Made by a program: the position numbers and the translations under genes. 64,000 nt of DNA from Anaerolineales bacterium (lineage in GTDB: Bacteria > Chloroflexota > Anaerolineae > Anaerolineales > UBA11579). The DNA is taken from positions 1,144,179-1,208,178 of the forward strand of contig CP075367.1 of assembly GCA_019454165.1 (NCBI GenBank), given 5' to 3'. Below the pieces are notes generated by a model that saw only the letters and a list, made by a program, of their open reading frames with translations, ran no database searches and was not told where the DNA came from. Numbering within the stretch: position 1 is the first letter of the stretch; the number at the start of each line of letters is the position of its first letter. Below are positions 27,081 through 38,756 of this stretch, in pieces.

Positions 27081-28250
27081 ATGCACACACTCACTCGTTT
27101 AACGCTTGGCATCATCCTGGCGCTCAACCTGCTGTCCGGCCTGGCCTTTGCGCCGCTGGCGCAGGAGGAGGGCGTGCAGGTTCGTATCACCCAGGTGGAT
27201 ACTTCGCAGTTCCCGCGGGTCACCTTCTTCGTCTCCGTGACGGACGCGCAGGGCAATCCCTACCCGGTCGACCCGAGCCGCCTGGTCATCATGGAGAACG
27301 GCCAGCCCATCGCGCTCGACCAGATCGAAGGCTTTGGCGAAGTGGAAGCCCTGACCACCATGCTGGTGATGGATGTTTCCGGCAGCATGAACCCGGGCGG
27401 CAAGCTCGACTCGGCCAAGGCGGCCGCGCACCAGTTCGTGGAGCGCATGCGCCCGCAAGACCAGACCGGCCTGATCGCCTTCAATACCCAGGTGTACACC
27501 GTGCAGAGCTTGACCTCTGACCAGGCTGCCCTGCACAGCGCCATCGACAGCCTGCAGGCCGAGGACGACACAGCTATGTTCAATGCCCTGATGGCCGCCC
27601 TGGATGCGCTGGAAGGCGTGGAGGGGCGCAAAGCCATCATCGTGCTGACCGATGGGCTGGATAACTCCAGCCAGTGGGCCGCGCCGGATGTGGTGGCCCG
27701 CGTGCAGAGCGAAGGCGCGTCCATCTCCACGGTAGGCTTGGGCACGCCGGGCGGCGACCGCATGAGCGGCATCGACCAGCCCGGCTTGCAGGATCTGGCC
27801 GGGCAGGCCGGCGGCCAATATGGCTACGCCGAGGACGAGGAAAGCCTGACCCAGCTGTACGCGCAGTACTCGCGCGCATTGCAGAGCGAATACCAGCTCA
27901 GCTACATCTCGCCCGCCGCGCTGCGTGACGGCGTCAACCGCTCGCTGAGCGTGAGCCTGGCGCCGGCCGGGGCCGTTGCCGAAGGCCCAGCAGCCGAAGG
28001 TCCAGCGGCCGAAGGCCCAGCGGCCGAAGGCCGCTACAATCCCGGCGGCCTGGTGCCCGAGGTCGAGCAGCCGGCCGCCTGGCCGCAGTTCGCCGCCATC
28101 GTGGGCGTGCTGGCCCTGCTGGTAGCCCTGCCGCTGATCGTGGGCGGCCTGCGCCAGGATGGTGCTACCAACCTCAAGGCCAAGGCGGCCGGGGCAGACC
28201 CGCGTCGCAAGCCGCCGGGCAAACGACCGCGCATCAAGCTGAAGGACTAG
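27081..28250 (+). CDS. Signal-peptide VWA-domain protein with membrane anchor
   Basis: The 389-residue protein has a signal peptide (cut near AFA, about residue 24), a short beta domain, and a von Willebrand A domain with a complete MIDAS (DVSGS, Asp98; TDG in VLTDGLDNS). Four AEGPA repeats (about 300-320) and one membrane segment (about 345-365) come next, and a basic inner tail ends PRIKLKD. The VWA domain would be outside the cell and the tail inside. It may be a metal-dependent adhesion or receptor component. The inner tail shares PRIKLK with the E2 C-terminus. Last gene of the operon. Confidence 0.88.
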   Translation: MHTLTRLTLGIILALNLLSGLAFAPLAQEEGVQVRITQVDTSQFPRVTFFVSVTDAQGNPYPVDPSRLVIMENGQPIALDQIEGFGEVEALTTMLVMDVSGSMNPGGKLDSAKAAAHQFVERMRPQDQTGLIAFNTQVYTVQSLTSDQAALHSAIDSLQAEDDTAMFNALMAALDALEGVEGRKAIIVLTDGLDNSSQWAAPDVVARVQSEGASISTVGLGTPGGDRMSGIDQPGLQDLAGQAGGQYGYAEDEESLTQLYAQYSRALQSEYQLSYISPAALRDGVNRSLSVSLAPAGAVAEGPAAEGPAAEGPAAEGRYNPGGLVPEVEQPAAWPQFAAIVGVLALLVALPLIVGGLRQDGATNLKAKAAGADPRRKPPGKRPRIKLKD

Positions 28251-28264
28251 CTGATCTCGAAACC

Positions 28265-28298
28265 CACCAAAGCAGCCGCGCAAGCGGCTGCTTTGGTG
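28265..28298 (+). terminator. Stem-loop closing the Ubl operon
   Basis: Arms of 15 bp with a GCAA loop, starting 14 nt after the VWA stop. The T-run sits inside the stem, so termination efficiency is uncertain, but no other stop signal precedes the next promoter. Confidence 0.75.
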
Positions 28299-28327
28299 TT
28301 GTGGGCAAGTTTTGCCCAGGTTGAAGG

Positions 28328-28333
28328 GTAAAA
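28328..28333 (+). promoter_or_regulatory. Putative -10 box of the tpx-hsp20-lon group
   Basis: TAAAAT between the operon stem-loop and tpx, leaving a leader of about 60 nt that ends in the AGGAGA ribosome site of tpx. Confidence 0.5.
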
Positions 28334-28398
28334 TATGAACACAGGTCAGCGTCTATATTGCATATTGAGTTGACTTGACGTATTTGGATAGGAGAATG

Positions 28399-28920
28399 AT
28401 GGAACGCAACGGTTTATTGCAACTGGCAGGGCAGGACGTCACCATTGTAGGCCCCGATATTACGGTGGGCCAGCAGGCGCCCGAATTTTCACTGCGCGCC
28501 AATGATTGGTCAGTGGTGGACGTACTCAAGGCCACTGAAGGCAAGGTGCGTATTATTGCCGCAGTCCCCTCGCTGAACACCAGCGTGTGTGACGCCGAGG
28601 CCAAGCGCTTCAATGAAGAAGCCGCCTCGCTCGACCCTGATATTGCAATTGTTACCGTGAGCACCGACCTGCCGTACGCGCTCAACAACTGGTGCGCCGC
28701 CAGCGGCGTCGACCGCGTCACAACGTATTCTGACGCCTACGACACCAATTTTGGCCAGTCTTACGGTGCCCTGATCAAGGAACGCCGTATCCTGCGACGC
28801 GCCGTATTCGTTGTTGACCGCTCAGGCAAGGTGACCTACGCGGATTACATGAAGGCCCTGGGTGACCAGCCGGACTATGCTGCCGTGTTGGAAGCCGCCA
28901 AGGCCGCACTGGCTTCCTAA
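28399..28920 (+). CDS. tpx: Thiol peroxidase (Tpx-type peroxiredoxin)
   Basis: The start at 28399 (MERNGLLQLAG), just behind AGGAGA, gives 173 residues. The family motif with the peroxidatic cysteine is PSLNTSVCDAEAKRFNEEA, and the resolving cysteine is in NNWCAASG. It reduces lipid and hydrogen peroxides with thioredoxin. It is the first gene after the Ubl operon and starts its own transcript. The next gene follows within about 60 nt. Confidence 0.93.
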   Translation: MERNGLLQLAGQDVTIVGPDITVGQQAPEFSLRANDWSVVDVLKATEGKVRIIAAVPSLNTSVCDAEAKRFNEEAASLDPDIAIVTVSTDLPYALNNWCAASGVDRVTTYSDAYDTNFGQSYGALIKERRILRRAVFVVDRSGKVTYADYMKALGDQPDYAAVLEAAKAALAS

Positions 28921-28980
28921 GCAGTGCGCGGCTGGGCCGCGGCGTACGGTTGGGTGCCTGACAGCGCTCCATCGCATTAC

Positions 28981-29384
28981 ATGCACGAAAACGAATTGGA
29001 CAATCTAGTGGCTCGCTCCGCCTGGGGTAATCCCCAGGAGGTGCGCTTCCGCCTGACGACGATCTCACGCCAGTGGGCGGCCCGGCCGCACCTGTGGCGC
29101 CCACCCACTGACCTGCTCGAGACCGAGCAGGCCTATGTGGTACGGGTGGAAGTGGCCGGCATGCAAGAGGCTGAGCTCAACATCGCCATTGAGGGGCGCG
29201 AGATGGCGATCTACGGCCTGCGCCAGCAGCCGGCCGAGCAGGCGGCTTATTACCAAATGGAAGTGCGCTTCGGAGAGTTCCTCAGCGCCTTGCAACTGCC
29301 GGGTGAGATCAACACCGATGGCATTCAAGCTGTATATCAAGATGGATTTTTGACCGTGACGTTACCGAAAGTGAGAGCATCCTA

Positions 29385-29385
<1 letters not shown>
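28981..29385 (+). CDS. Small heat-shock protein (Hsp20/alpha-crystallin)
   Basis: The start at ATG 28981 gives 134 residues, near the family length; a GTG at 28924 would add 19 untypical residues. The alpha-crystallin domain begins [21 protein letters not shown] and ends with the beta strand [11 protein letters not shown]. It is an ATP-independent holdase chaperone. The stop overlaps the lon start by one base, so chaperone and protease are translationally coupled. The C-terminal IxI anchor is missing. Confidence 0.9.
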
Positions 29386-32084
<2,699 letters not shown>

Positions 32085-32087
32085 CGT

Positions 32088-32447
32088 ATGGCCAAGACCA
32101 TTCTGGTGCTGGAAGACGAAGAGATGCTGTACCAACTGGTGCACGATCTCTTGAGCATCGAAGGCTACAAGGTCAACCGCCTGACCGACTTTGCTCGGCT
32201 GGCCGATGAGCTGCGCAGCAACCCGGCCGATGCGATCGTGGCGGATGTGAACTTGCGCGGCGCCAACGGCATCGAGCTGGTGGAAGGTTTGCGCGCCCAG
32301 CCCGGCTTCAACGATGTGTACGTGCTGCTCACCTCAGGCATTGATTACCGCCAGGAGGCGCTGCAGCGCGGCGCGAATGACTTTTTGCAAAAACCCTATA
32401 TGCCAGATGAACTGGTGAGTTTATTGGCCCAACGCCTGGCTGCATAG
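32088..32447 (+). CDS. Stand-alone response regulator receiver protein
   Basis: The 119-residue protein has acidic residues EDE (9-11), phospho-acceptor Asp53 in VADVNLRG, Ser/Thr in LLTSG and Lys in QKPYMP. There is no output domain. It begins 3 nt after lon, so it probably shares the transcript. The cognate kinase is not in the window. Confidence 0.88.
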   Translation: MAKTILVLEDEEMLYQLVHDLLSIEGYKVNRLTDFARLADELRSNPADAIVADVNLRGANGIELVEGLRAQPGFNDVYVLLTSGIDYRQEALQRGANDFLQKPYMPDELVSLLAQRLAA

Positions 32448-32480
32448 CCGGGCGGCGGCCCTGTTTATTACGGAGACACA

Positions 32481-34328
32481 GTGAGACAAAATAAGAACCG
32501 CTCAGGTGGGCAAAAGTGGTATGCGATGGACTTGCATCTGCACACCCCCGCTTCCAGCGATTACCAAGAACCCAGCGTGAGCTATTTGGATATTCTGCGC
32601 AAGGCAGAGCAGCGCGGGCTGGACATCATCGGCTTTGCCGACCACAACACCGCCAGCGGCTACCGCCGCATGGAAGATGAGATCGAGCAGCTGCGTATGC
32701 TGCGCAACCTCAAACGCATCCTGCCTGAAGAAGAAGAGCGCTTGAAAGAGTACGAACGCCTGCGCGCCAAGATCCTGGTGCTGCCCGGCTTTGAATTCAC
32801 CGCCACCTTTGGCTTCCATGTATTAGGCCTGTTTGACCCCAAGAGGCCGCTGCGTGAGATCGAGCACATTCTGCTCGACCTGAACGTGCCCTCGAACCAG
32901 CTTGAGGCTGGCTCGGTGACGGTAGGCGCCTCGGCGGACGTACTGACCGCTTACCAGGCCATTCACGAGGCGGGCGGCATCGTCATCGCTGCGCATGCCA
33001 ACTCCACCAACGGCGTGGCGATGCGCGGCTTCAACTTCGGCGGGCAGACCAAGATCGCCTATACCCAGGACCCGCATCTGCACGCGCTGGAAGTGACCGA
33101 CCTTGACAAGCGCGGCCGCCATTCGACCGCGGCCTTCTTCAGCGGCATCAAGCCGGAATATCCGCGCCGTATGCACATCGTGCAGGGGTCAGATGCCCAT
33201 CGCATGGACAATGACCCCAAGCGTCACAACAACCTGGGCATCGGCGGCCGCATCACTGAGGTGCTGCTGCCCGCGCCCACCTTCGAGGCGTTGAAAGCGC
33301 TGTTCGAGAGCAATGACTTTGCCCGCACCCGCCCGGCCCAAAGCAAGAAACAGGCCGAGGGCGCCCACTTCGATTTTGTGCGCTCGGCGCGTGAGCAGGG
33401 CAGCAACATCGTGCAGGAATTCCATGAGAGCATGAGCGGGCGCAACAACCTCAACAGCATCATTGCGGATGTGTGCGCCTTCGCCAATACCAACGGCGGC
33501 ACGCTGTTCGTGGGGCTGAGCGCCGAAGCCAAGCCGATTGCCGGCGTGCGCAACGCCAGCCAGGCCATCCGCCAACTGGAGCAGGAGATCGCCAAGCGCA
33601 TCAGCCCGCCGCTGGCCTGCGCGGTCGACAGCCTGCAGAGCGAGGGCAAGAGCGTGCTGCGCGTCATCGTGCCGCGCGGCGATGACCCGCCCTACGCGGT
33701 GGACGACAACCAGATCTACCTGCGCACCGAGGCCGAGACCGGCCTGGCTGTGCGGGATGAAATTGTGCGTTTAGTGACCGGCATCGCCCCGCGGGTTGAG
33801 GAAGCGCCGGCCAAGCCGGCCAAAGAAGGCCGCCGCGGCGGACGCAGAGGCGGCCAGCCCGCCGCCAACGGCCGCGGCAGCAAGCCGCAGCCAGCCGGCG
33901 CCGCCCAGCCGGCGGCCGAGGCGCCCAAGGCCGAGCTGCCGGCCCGCGCCGAGCATGCCCCGCGCACCGGTGTGGAAGTGGTGACCGAAGAGCAGCGCAA
34001 CGGCGTGGCCTACTACATCGTGCGCGACCTGCGCAACAACATGGTGGTCAACAACGTCACCGAGAAGTCAGCCCGCAAGCTGTGGCACTATGCCATCACT
34101 GTATACGCCGGGCTGCCCAAGGCCGAAGCTGACCTCAAGGTAGAGTGGCGCGGTGACTTTGGCCTGCTGAAGCATTACGTACAGCGCCAGCAGGACCGCT
34201 ATGACTTTGTGCAGCGCGTGGATGGCGGGCTGCGCTACTACTTTGGCGTCACGGAAGAGGGCGTGCATGGCGACTGGCGCCAGTTCGTGATCGAAGACCC
34301 CCAGGAGAACGAAGAGCCGGCCAGCTAA
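32481..34328 (+). CDS. PHP-domain phosphoesterase fused to AlbA_2 (Schlafen-like) domain
   Basis: The 615-residue protein starts with GTG behind a GGAG site. The PHP metal-binding motifs are present: DLHLHTP (17-23), GFADHN (about 56-61), IAAHANS and GSDAHRMD. An AlbA_2/divergent AAA-type domain follows (about 310-430: [16 protein letters not shown] ... IYLRTEAET), then an Ala/Pro/Arg-rich linker and a C-terminal domain (about 490-615) that I cannot name. PHP domains hydrolyse phosphoesters, and AlbA_2 occurs in regulators and defence proteins. A nucleic-acid- or nucleotide-processing role is plausible. Confidence 0.8.
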   Translation: MRQNKNRSGGQKWYAMDLHLHTPASSDYQEPSVSYLDILRKAEQRGLDIIGFADHNTASGYRRMEDEIEQLRMLRNLKRILPEEEERLKEYERLRAKILVLPGFEFTATFGFHVLGLFDPKRPLREIEHILLDLNVPSNQLEAGSVTVGASADVLTAYQAIHEAGGIVIAAHANSTNGVAMRGFNFGGQTKIAYTQDPHLHALEVTDLDKRGRHSTAAFFSGIKPEYPRRMHIVQGSDAHRMDNDPKRHNNLGIGGRITEVLLPAPTFEALKALFESNDFARTRPAQSKKQAEGAHFDFVRSAREQGSNIVQEFHESMSGRNNLNSIIADVCAFANTNGGTLFVGLSAEAKPIAGVRNASQAIRQLEQEIAKRISPPLACAVDSLQSEGKSVLRVIVPRGDDPPYAVDDNQIYLRTEAETGLAVRDEIVRLVTGIAPRVEEAPAKPAKEGRRGGRRGGQPAANGRGSKPQPAGAAQPAAEAPKAELPARAEHAPRTGVEVVTEEQRNGVAYYIVRDLRNNMVVNNVTEKSARKLWHYAITVYAGLPKAEADLKVEWRGDFGLLKHYVQRQQDRYDFVQRVDGGLRYYFGVTEEGVHGDWRQFVIEDPQENEEPAS

Positions 34329-34337
34329 CAAGCTGCC

Positions 34338-35894
34338 CTATTCTGTATCCAGTACGTAGATCTCTCCGTACCCACTCCGGTAGTTGTTCAGCACGCGCAT
34401 TGTGCTGGCGGGAATATGCTCCCGTATCTGCTGCGGGGTGGGTACGTCTCGTTTGTAGTCCAGCGCATCTCCGAACCAGATCAGCCAGGCTGTGTCATCC
34501 GGCGCGGGCCAGCCGTCAAACTCGGTCAGCGCCGAAACCAGGCTGGCCTGGGTCTCGCCGTCGTAGCGCGGCAGGCGGTAAATGCGGCGGCGCAGCAGGA
34601 ACCAGGCCGCGCCTTCGTTGTTGCTGTAAACCTTGTCGTCCGGCTCGAAGGGAAACTGGCTGAGGTGCGCGGCCAGGTCTGATTGGCGCAGGGCGCGCGT
34701 GTTGTACAGGTTGTAGTAGCTCACATCGCCCTCGGCGTATGAGCTGCGCACATAATCCACTGTGCGGTAGATGGGGAACAGCAGCCAGACGGCCACAGCC
34801 GCCAGCGCCAGTGTGCGCCAGGCGCCGGCCAGCCGCGGCCCGAACTCCTGATAGAGCGTATAGCCCAGCACCAGCAGGCAGGGCAGCAGCACGGCGTGTA
34901 GGCGTTGGCTGCCGGGCACGCGGTGCTCCGAATAGCTGATAGTGAAGACCAGCATGGCGCCGTACACCAGCGTGAAGGCCGTCGCCGGCAGCACCGGCGC
35001 GGCCAGCGTGCGCTGCAGCCAGGCGGCCCAGCGCCTGCGCGTGCTACGCAGCGCCAGCGCGGCCAATAGCCCGCCGAACAGGGCCAGCGGCGGCACGAGC
35101 AGCAGAATGCGCTCCGGCAGCAGCCAGCTGGCCACCTTCTCGATGGCTGCCACGAACAGCCCAGGCGGATACGAGGGCTGGTGCGTGCCGAGCAGGATGC
35201 CGGTCAGGCGGTAATTGTGGAAGATGGCCCACAGGCCGATCGGCCCGGCCGACAGCGCCCCGTAGGCGGCTGCCTGCGCCAGCGCCTGGCGCCACTCGCT
35301 GCGCCAGGCCCACAGCACCAGCAGGCCGCCGGCCATGACCAGCGCGGAGCCGGCATAGCGCAGGAAGCAGCCGGCCGCGGCCAGCAACGCCATCTGCCAG
35401 AAGCTGCGCGGGCTGCGCCCCGCCGCATACTGCTGGGCGGCCAGCAGCCACAGCAGCACGCACAGCATGAACAGCGGATCAGACGCCACGTTGGCGGCGG
35501 TCTCCACCAGGGCGCGGCTGGAGGCGATGACCAGTGAGGCAAACAGCGCGAAGCCGTGATGGCTGGGCAGGGCGCGCAGCACAAAGACGCCGCTGAGGGC
35601 AATGATGGCACCGAAGGCGAGAATGTTAATGGCCTGGGCGATGAGCATCACATCCACCCGGGTGAGCCAGTGCAGCACGGCCACGATGGCCGGGTAGAGC
35701 GGCGGCCAGTGGACCAGCGGTTCGCCCAGGTAGTCTATGGCCCCGCGCCCGGCGGCCAGGCTCTCGGCGGTGGATAGATAGCGCGCCCCGTCTGTGGACA
35801 GGCCTGGCCCGAACTGGCTGGTGGCGAAGTAGACCGCCAGGCTGCCCAGCACTGCGATGAGCGCAAGGAGAATATAAAAGGTGCGCGGCTTCAT
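34338..35894 (-). CDS. Polytopic membrane protein, glycosyltransferase-39/ArnT-like
   Basis: The start at 35894 (MKPRTFYILL) gives 518 residues; a TACAAT box lies 10 nt upstream, so the mRNA is nearly leaderless. There are about ten membrane segments. A large early loop after the first segment contains DGARYLSTAESLAAGRG, which matches the acidic catalytic loop of GT-C enzymes, and HWPPLYPAIVAVL follows. Such enzymes transfer sugars from polyprenyl-phosphate donors to proteins or lipids outside the cell. Substrate unknown. Its start overlaps the recD2 stop by 4 nt. Confidence 0.75.
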   Translation of the reverse strand: MKPRTFYILLALIAVLGSLAVYFATSQFGPGLSTDGARYLSTAESLAAGRGAIDYLGEPLVHWPPLYPAIVAVLHWLTRVDVMLIAQAINILAFGAIIALSGVFVLRALPSHHGFALFASLVIASSRALVETAANVASDPLFMLCVLLWLLAAQQYAAGRSPRSFWQMALLAAAGCFLRYAGSALVMAGGLLVLWAWRSEWRQALAQAAAYGALSAGPIGLWAIFHNYRLTGILLGTHQPSYPPGLFVAAIEKVASWLLPERILLLVPPLALFGGLLAALALRSTRRRWAAWLQRTLAAPVLPATAFTLVYGAMLVFTISYSEHRVPGSQRLHAVLLPCLLVLGYTLYQEFGPRLAGAWRTLALAAVAVWLLFPIYRTVDYVRSSYAEGDVSYYNLYNTRALRQSDLAAHLSQFPFEPDDKVYSNNEGAAWFLLRRRIYRLPRYDGETQASLVSALTEFDGWPAPDDTAWLIWFGDALDYKRDVPTPQQIREHIPASTMRVLNNYRSGYGEIYVLDTE

Positions 35895-38071
35895 TGCGGG
35901 GAGGATTGTAGCCCAGCGCTCGAAAGCCGCCGCGCCAGCCCGGTCCAACGTTGGGCCACTTTATTGTTCTGCACCGCCATGCCGATCGCCTTGCGGCTGC
36001 CCACCAGCACGCACAGTGATTGAGCACGCGTGACGCCGGTGTAGAGCAGGTTGCGCTGCAGCATGATGTAGTGCTGGGTCAGCACCGGCATCACCACGCA
36101 ATGGAACTCTGACCCCTGCGCTTTGTGCACCGTGATGGCGTAGGCCAGGGTCAGCTCCTCTGCCTCGCTCCATTCGTAACTCACGCGGCGGCCTTCAAAA
36201 TCCACCGTCAGGGTTTGGTCTTCGTTGACGATCTCGGTCAGGCGGCCGATGTCGCCATTGAAGACGGTCTTGTCGTAATTGTTGCGGACCTGCATCAGGC
36301 GGTCGCCGACCCGCAACAGCTGGCCGTGCAGGCGGCGCTCCGGCTTGAGCGCGCTGGGCGGGTTGAGCGCCTTTTGCAGCGCCTCGTTGAGCGCGGCCAC
36401 GCCGGCCTCGCCGCGGTACATGGGCGAGAGCACCTGGATGTCCTGCAGCGGGTCGAGCTTGAAGCGGCTGGGGATGCGCTGGCTCACCAATGCCACGATC
36501 TTCTCGTTGGCTTCTTTGGCGTTGTCGGTCGCATCGATGAAAAAGTCGCCGCCGGCATCTTTGCTGGTCTGCGGCAGCTCGCCGCGGTTCATGGCATGGG
36601 CGTTGCTGACGATGTTGGAGTTCTCGCCCTGGCGGTAGATCGTCTCCAGGCGGGTCACCGGGTACTGGGCGCTGGCGATCAGGTCGCGCAGCACATCGCC
36701 GGCGCCCACCGAGGGCAGCTGGTCCACGTCGCCCACCAGCAGCAGGTGTGTGCCGGGCTTGATCGCCTTGAGCAGCGTGTGGGTCAGCTGCAGGTCGAGC
36801 ATCGAGGCTTCATCGATCACGATCAGGTCAATATTGAGCGGCTCGTCCTCGTTGTACTTGGGGCCTTCGCCGGGCGTGTAGCCGATCAGACGATGGATGG
36901 TGCTGGCGGGCTGGCTGCTGGTTTGCGAGAGCCGTTTGGCAGCGCGGCCGGTGGGGGCGGCCAGCGCGTAGCGCTTGCCGGCCAGCTCCAGCGCGCCGAT
37001 GAGCGTCTTCATCGTCGTGGTCTTGCCGGTGCCCGGGCCGCCGGTCAGGATGCTGACCGGCTGGCGCAGCGCGGTCAGCACCGCCTGGCGCTGCAGCGCA
37101 TCCAGCTGGGTGTAGTCGCTCAGGGCCTCCGGGTCACGCGCCAGCGGCATGTCGGCGGTGGCGCTATTCGGAGCGTTGGCCAGCGCCCCCAGCAGTTCCA
37201 CCACACCCAGCTCGGCGGCGTGCATTGTGGGTGGGTAGACCGCCTCGTCTTCGAGTACCACGTCCTGGCGGGCGGCCAGGCGGTCTACCGCCTCGCTGAC
37301 GGGCCGCGGGGCGGTGCCCAGCAGCTCCGTGGCCCGCGCTTGCAGCTGCGGGCGCGGGGCATAGACGTGGCCCTCGCCGGTGAACTCGGCCAGGGTATAG
37401 AGCAGGCCGGCTTCCATGCGGGCCGGGTGGTCGGCCGGCAGACCGAAGGACTTGGCGATCCGGTCTGCGGTGAGGAAGCCGACCCCCTGCAGATCACGCG
37501 CCAGGCGGTAGGGGTCTTTCTTGACCACCTCCATAGCGCGGTTGCCGTACTCCTTGTGGATGCGGGTGGCCAGGTTGACGCTGACCCCGTGGCTGCTCAG
37601 GAACACCATCACATCCCGCACCTGGCGCTGCTCATCCCACGCGGTCAGGATCTGCTTCTGGCGTTTGGGGCCGATGTCGGCGACTTCGCGCAAACGCTCC
37701 GGCTGCTTGTCGATGATCTCGATGGTCTGCGCACCGAAGTGATCGACAATCCGCCCGGCGATGGTGGGGCCAACGCCTTTGAGCAAGCCGGAGCTCAGAT
37801 AGCGGCGGATGCCCTCCACGGTGGTGGGCAGAGTTTGCTGCAGCTTTTGGACTTTGAACTGGATGCCGAAGCGCGGGTCTTTGACCCATTCGCCCTGCAT
37901 CTCCAGATGCTCACCCACCGAGAGCTCCGGCAGGATGCCGGTCACCGCCACGGTACCGTCGCTCTCCTGGCTGAGCGCGTCCTCGTCCGGCTTCAGGCGC
38001 AGGACGCTGAAGCCGTTCTCGGCGTTGTAGTAGGTGACGTATTCAACTGAGCCACTGAGTGCATCCGGCAT
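35891..38071 (-). CDS. recD2: RecD2-type SF1B DNA helicase
   Basis: The 726-residue protein has an N-terminal OB-like part, helix-hairpin-helix repeats (LKGVGPTIAGRIVDHFG, REVADIGPKRQKQIL, LQGVGFLTADRIAKSFG) and a superfamily 1B helicase. Walker A lies in GGPGTGKTTT (about 338-347), with IVIDEASML and a UvrD-like C-terminal part (YAITVHKAQGSEF). It unwinds DNA 5' to 3' in repair or replication restart and acts without RecBC. A bidirectional terminator precedes it, so it must have its own promoter in the short gap or be read through. Confidence 0.92.
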   Translation of the reverse strand: MPDALSGSVEYVTYYNAENGFSVLRLKPDEDALSQESDGTVAVTGILPELSVGEHLEMQGEWVKDPRFGIQFKVQKLQQTLPTTVEGIRRYLSSGLLKGVGPTIAGRIVDHFGAQTIEIIDKQPERLREVADIGPKRQKQILTAWDEQRQVRDVMVFLSSHGVSVNLATRIHKEYGNRAMEVVKKDPYRLARDLQGVGFLTADRIAKSFGLPADHPARMEAGLLYTLAEFTGEGHVYAPRPQLQARATELLGTAPRPVSEAVDRLAARQDVVLEDEAVYPPTMHAAELGVVELLGALANAPNSATADMPLARDPEALSDYTQLDALQRQAVLTALRQPVSILTGGPGTGKTTTMKTLIGALELAGKRYALAAPTGRAAKRLSQTSSQPASTIHRLIGYTPGEGPKYNEDEPLNIDLIVIDEASMLDLQLTHTLLKAIKPGTHLLLVGDVDQLPSVGAGDVLRDLIASAQYPVTRLETIYRQGENSNIVSNAHAMNRGELPQTSKDAGGDFFIDATDNAKEANEKIVALVSQRIPSRFKLDPLQDIQVLSPMYRGEAGVAALNEALQKALNPPSALKPERRLHGQLLRVGDRLMQVRNNYDKTVFNGDIGRLTEIVNEDQTLTVDFEGRRVSYEWSEAEELTLAYAITVHKAQGSEFHCVVMPVLTQHYIMLQRNLLYTGVTRAQSLCVLVGSRKAIGMAVQNNKVAQRWTGLARRLSSAGLQSSPQ

Positions 38072-38088
38072 GCGCAGAATTATTACTC

Positions 38089-38122
38089 AAAAATAAAAGG
38101 CGGCTACTGCCGCCTTTTATTT
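38089..38122. terminator. Intrinsic terminator after the sigma/anti-sigma operon
   Basis: Perfect 15-bp arms (AAAATAAAAGGCGGC) with a TACT loop. The A- and T-rich outer parts allow action in both directions. It sits 8 nt past the anti-sigma stop on the minus strand. Confidence 0.92.
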
Positions 38123-38129
38123 TGGGTGC

Positions 38130-38756
38130 TTAGCGCCGGCGGTGATGCCAGGCCAGCAGGCCGGCGATCACGGCCAGCGAGGCCAGCAACGCTTCAAGCA
38201 CGGGCGCGTTGTAGGCCACCCATGCGGTCAGCGTGGGGGCGGGCGGCTCTTTTAGCGTGGGTATTTCGTCCGCCAGGCTGGTTTCGTCGGCGGGTGTGCT
38301 TTCGAACAAGGTGCTGTCGGCCGGGTTGGCCGCGCCGCCGCTCGGCGCGCTGTCAGTGGCGTAGCTCTCGGCCTGCGGGGCTTCGGCCATCATCAGCAGC
38401 GGTTCGGCGCTGCGCGCCGTGGGGATGGCGGGCAAGCCATTGACGGTGAAGTCCGTTGCCAGCACAAAGATCAGGGTCAGTGCGGCGATGGCGCTGGCAA
38501 AGTTGAAGCCGGACCAGGCGGCCACGCCGCTGCGCTGGCCAGCTTGCTGCGGGGTCAGCATGAAGCTGCGCGGCAGGCGGCGCTGCGGGGCGCGGCGCAG
38601 CAGGCTGCGTAGTTGCGTGAGGCGCTGTAGCGCCTCACGCAGATGCGGCTCTGCGCCCAGGCGCGCTAAGAGCGCCTGCGTGTCGGCAGGCGCAAGCTGG
38701 CCGTCCAGGTGGGCGGACAGCAGCTCAAAGTCACGGGGCGCGATGGAGGCGTTCAT
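38130..38756 (-). CDS. Anti-sigma factor (membrane-anchored)
   Basis: The 208-residue protein has an N-terminal anti-sigma domain (FELLSAHLDGQLAPADTQALLARL...LREALQRLTQLRSLL), a membrane segment at about 85-105, a Ser/Ala-rich outer stretch and a second hydrophobic segment near the end. The zinc-binding HxxxCxxC motif is absent. It overlaps the sigma factor gene by 4 nt (ATGA) and should sequester it at the membrane until a signal arrives. Confidence 0.82.
   Translation of the reverse strand: MNASIAPRDFELLSAHLDGQLAPADTQALLARLGAEPHLREALQRLTQLRSLLRRAPQRRLPRSFMLTPQQAGQRSGVAAWSGFNFASAIAALTLIFVLATDFTVNGLPAIPTARSAEPLLMMAEAPQAESYATDSAPSGGAANPADSTLFESTPADETSLADEIPTLKEPPAPTLTAWVAYNAPVLEALLASLAVIAGLLAWHHRRR

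Noticed and set aside
36125..38050. A 641-codon plus-strand open frame
   Set aside because: Antisense shadow of the RecD2-like helicase gene.
38130..38756. A zinc-binding anti-sigma factor (ZAS)
   Set aside because: The HxxxCxxC motif is absent; only the general anti-sigma fold and operon position support the call.
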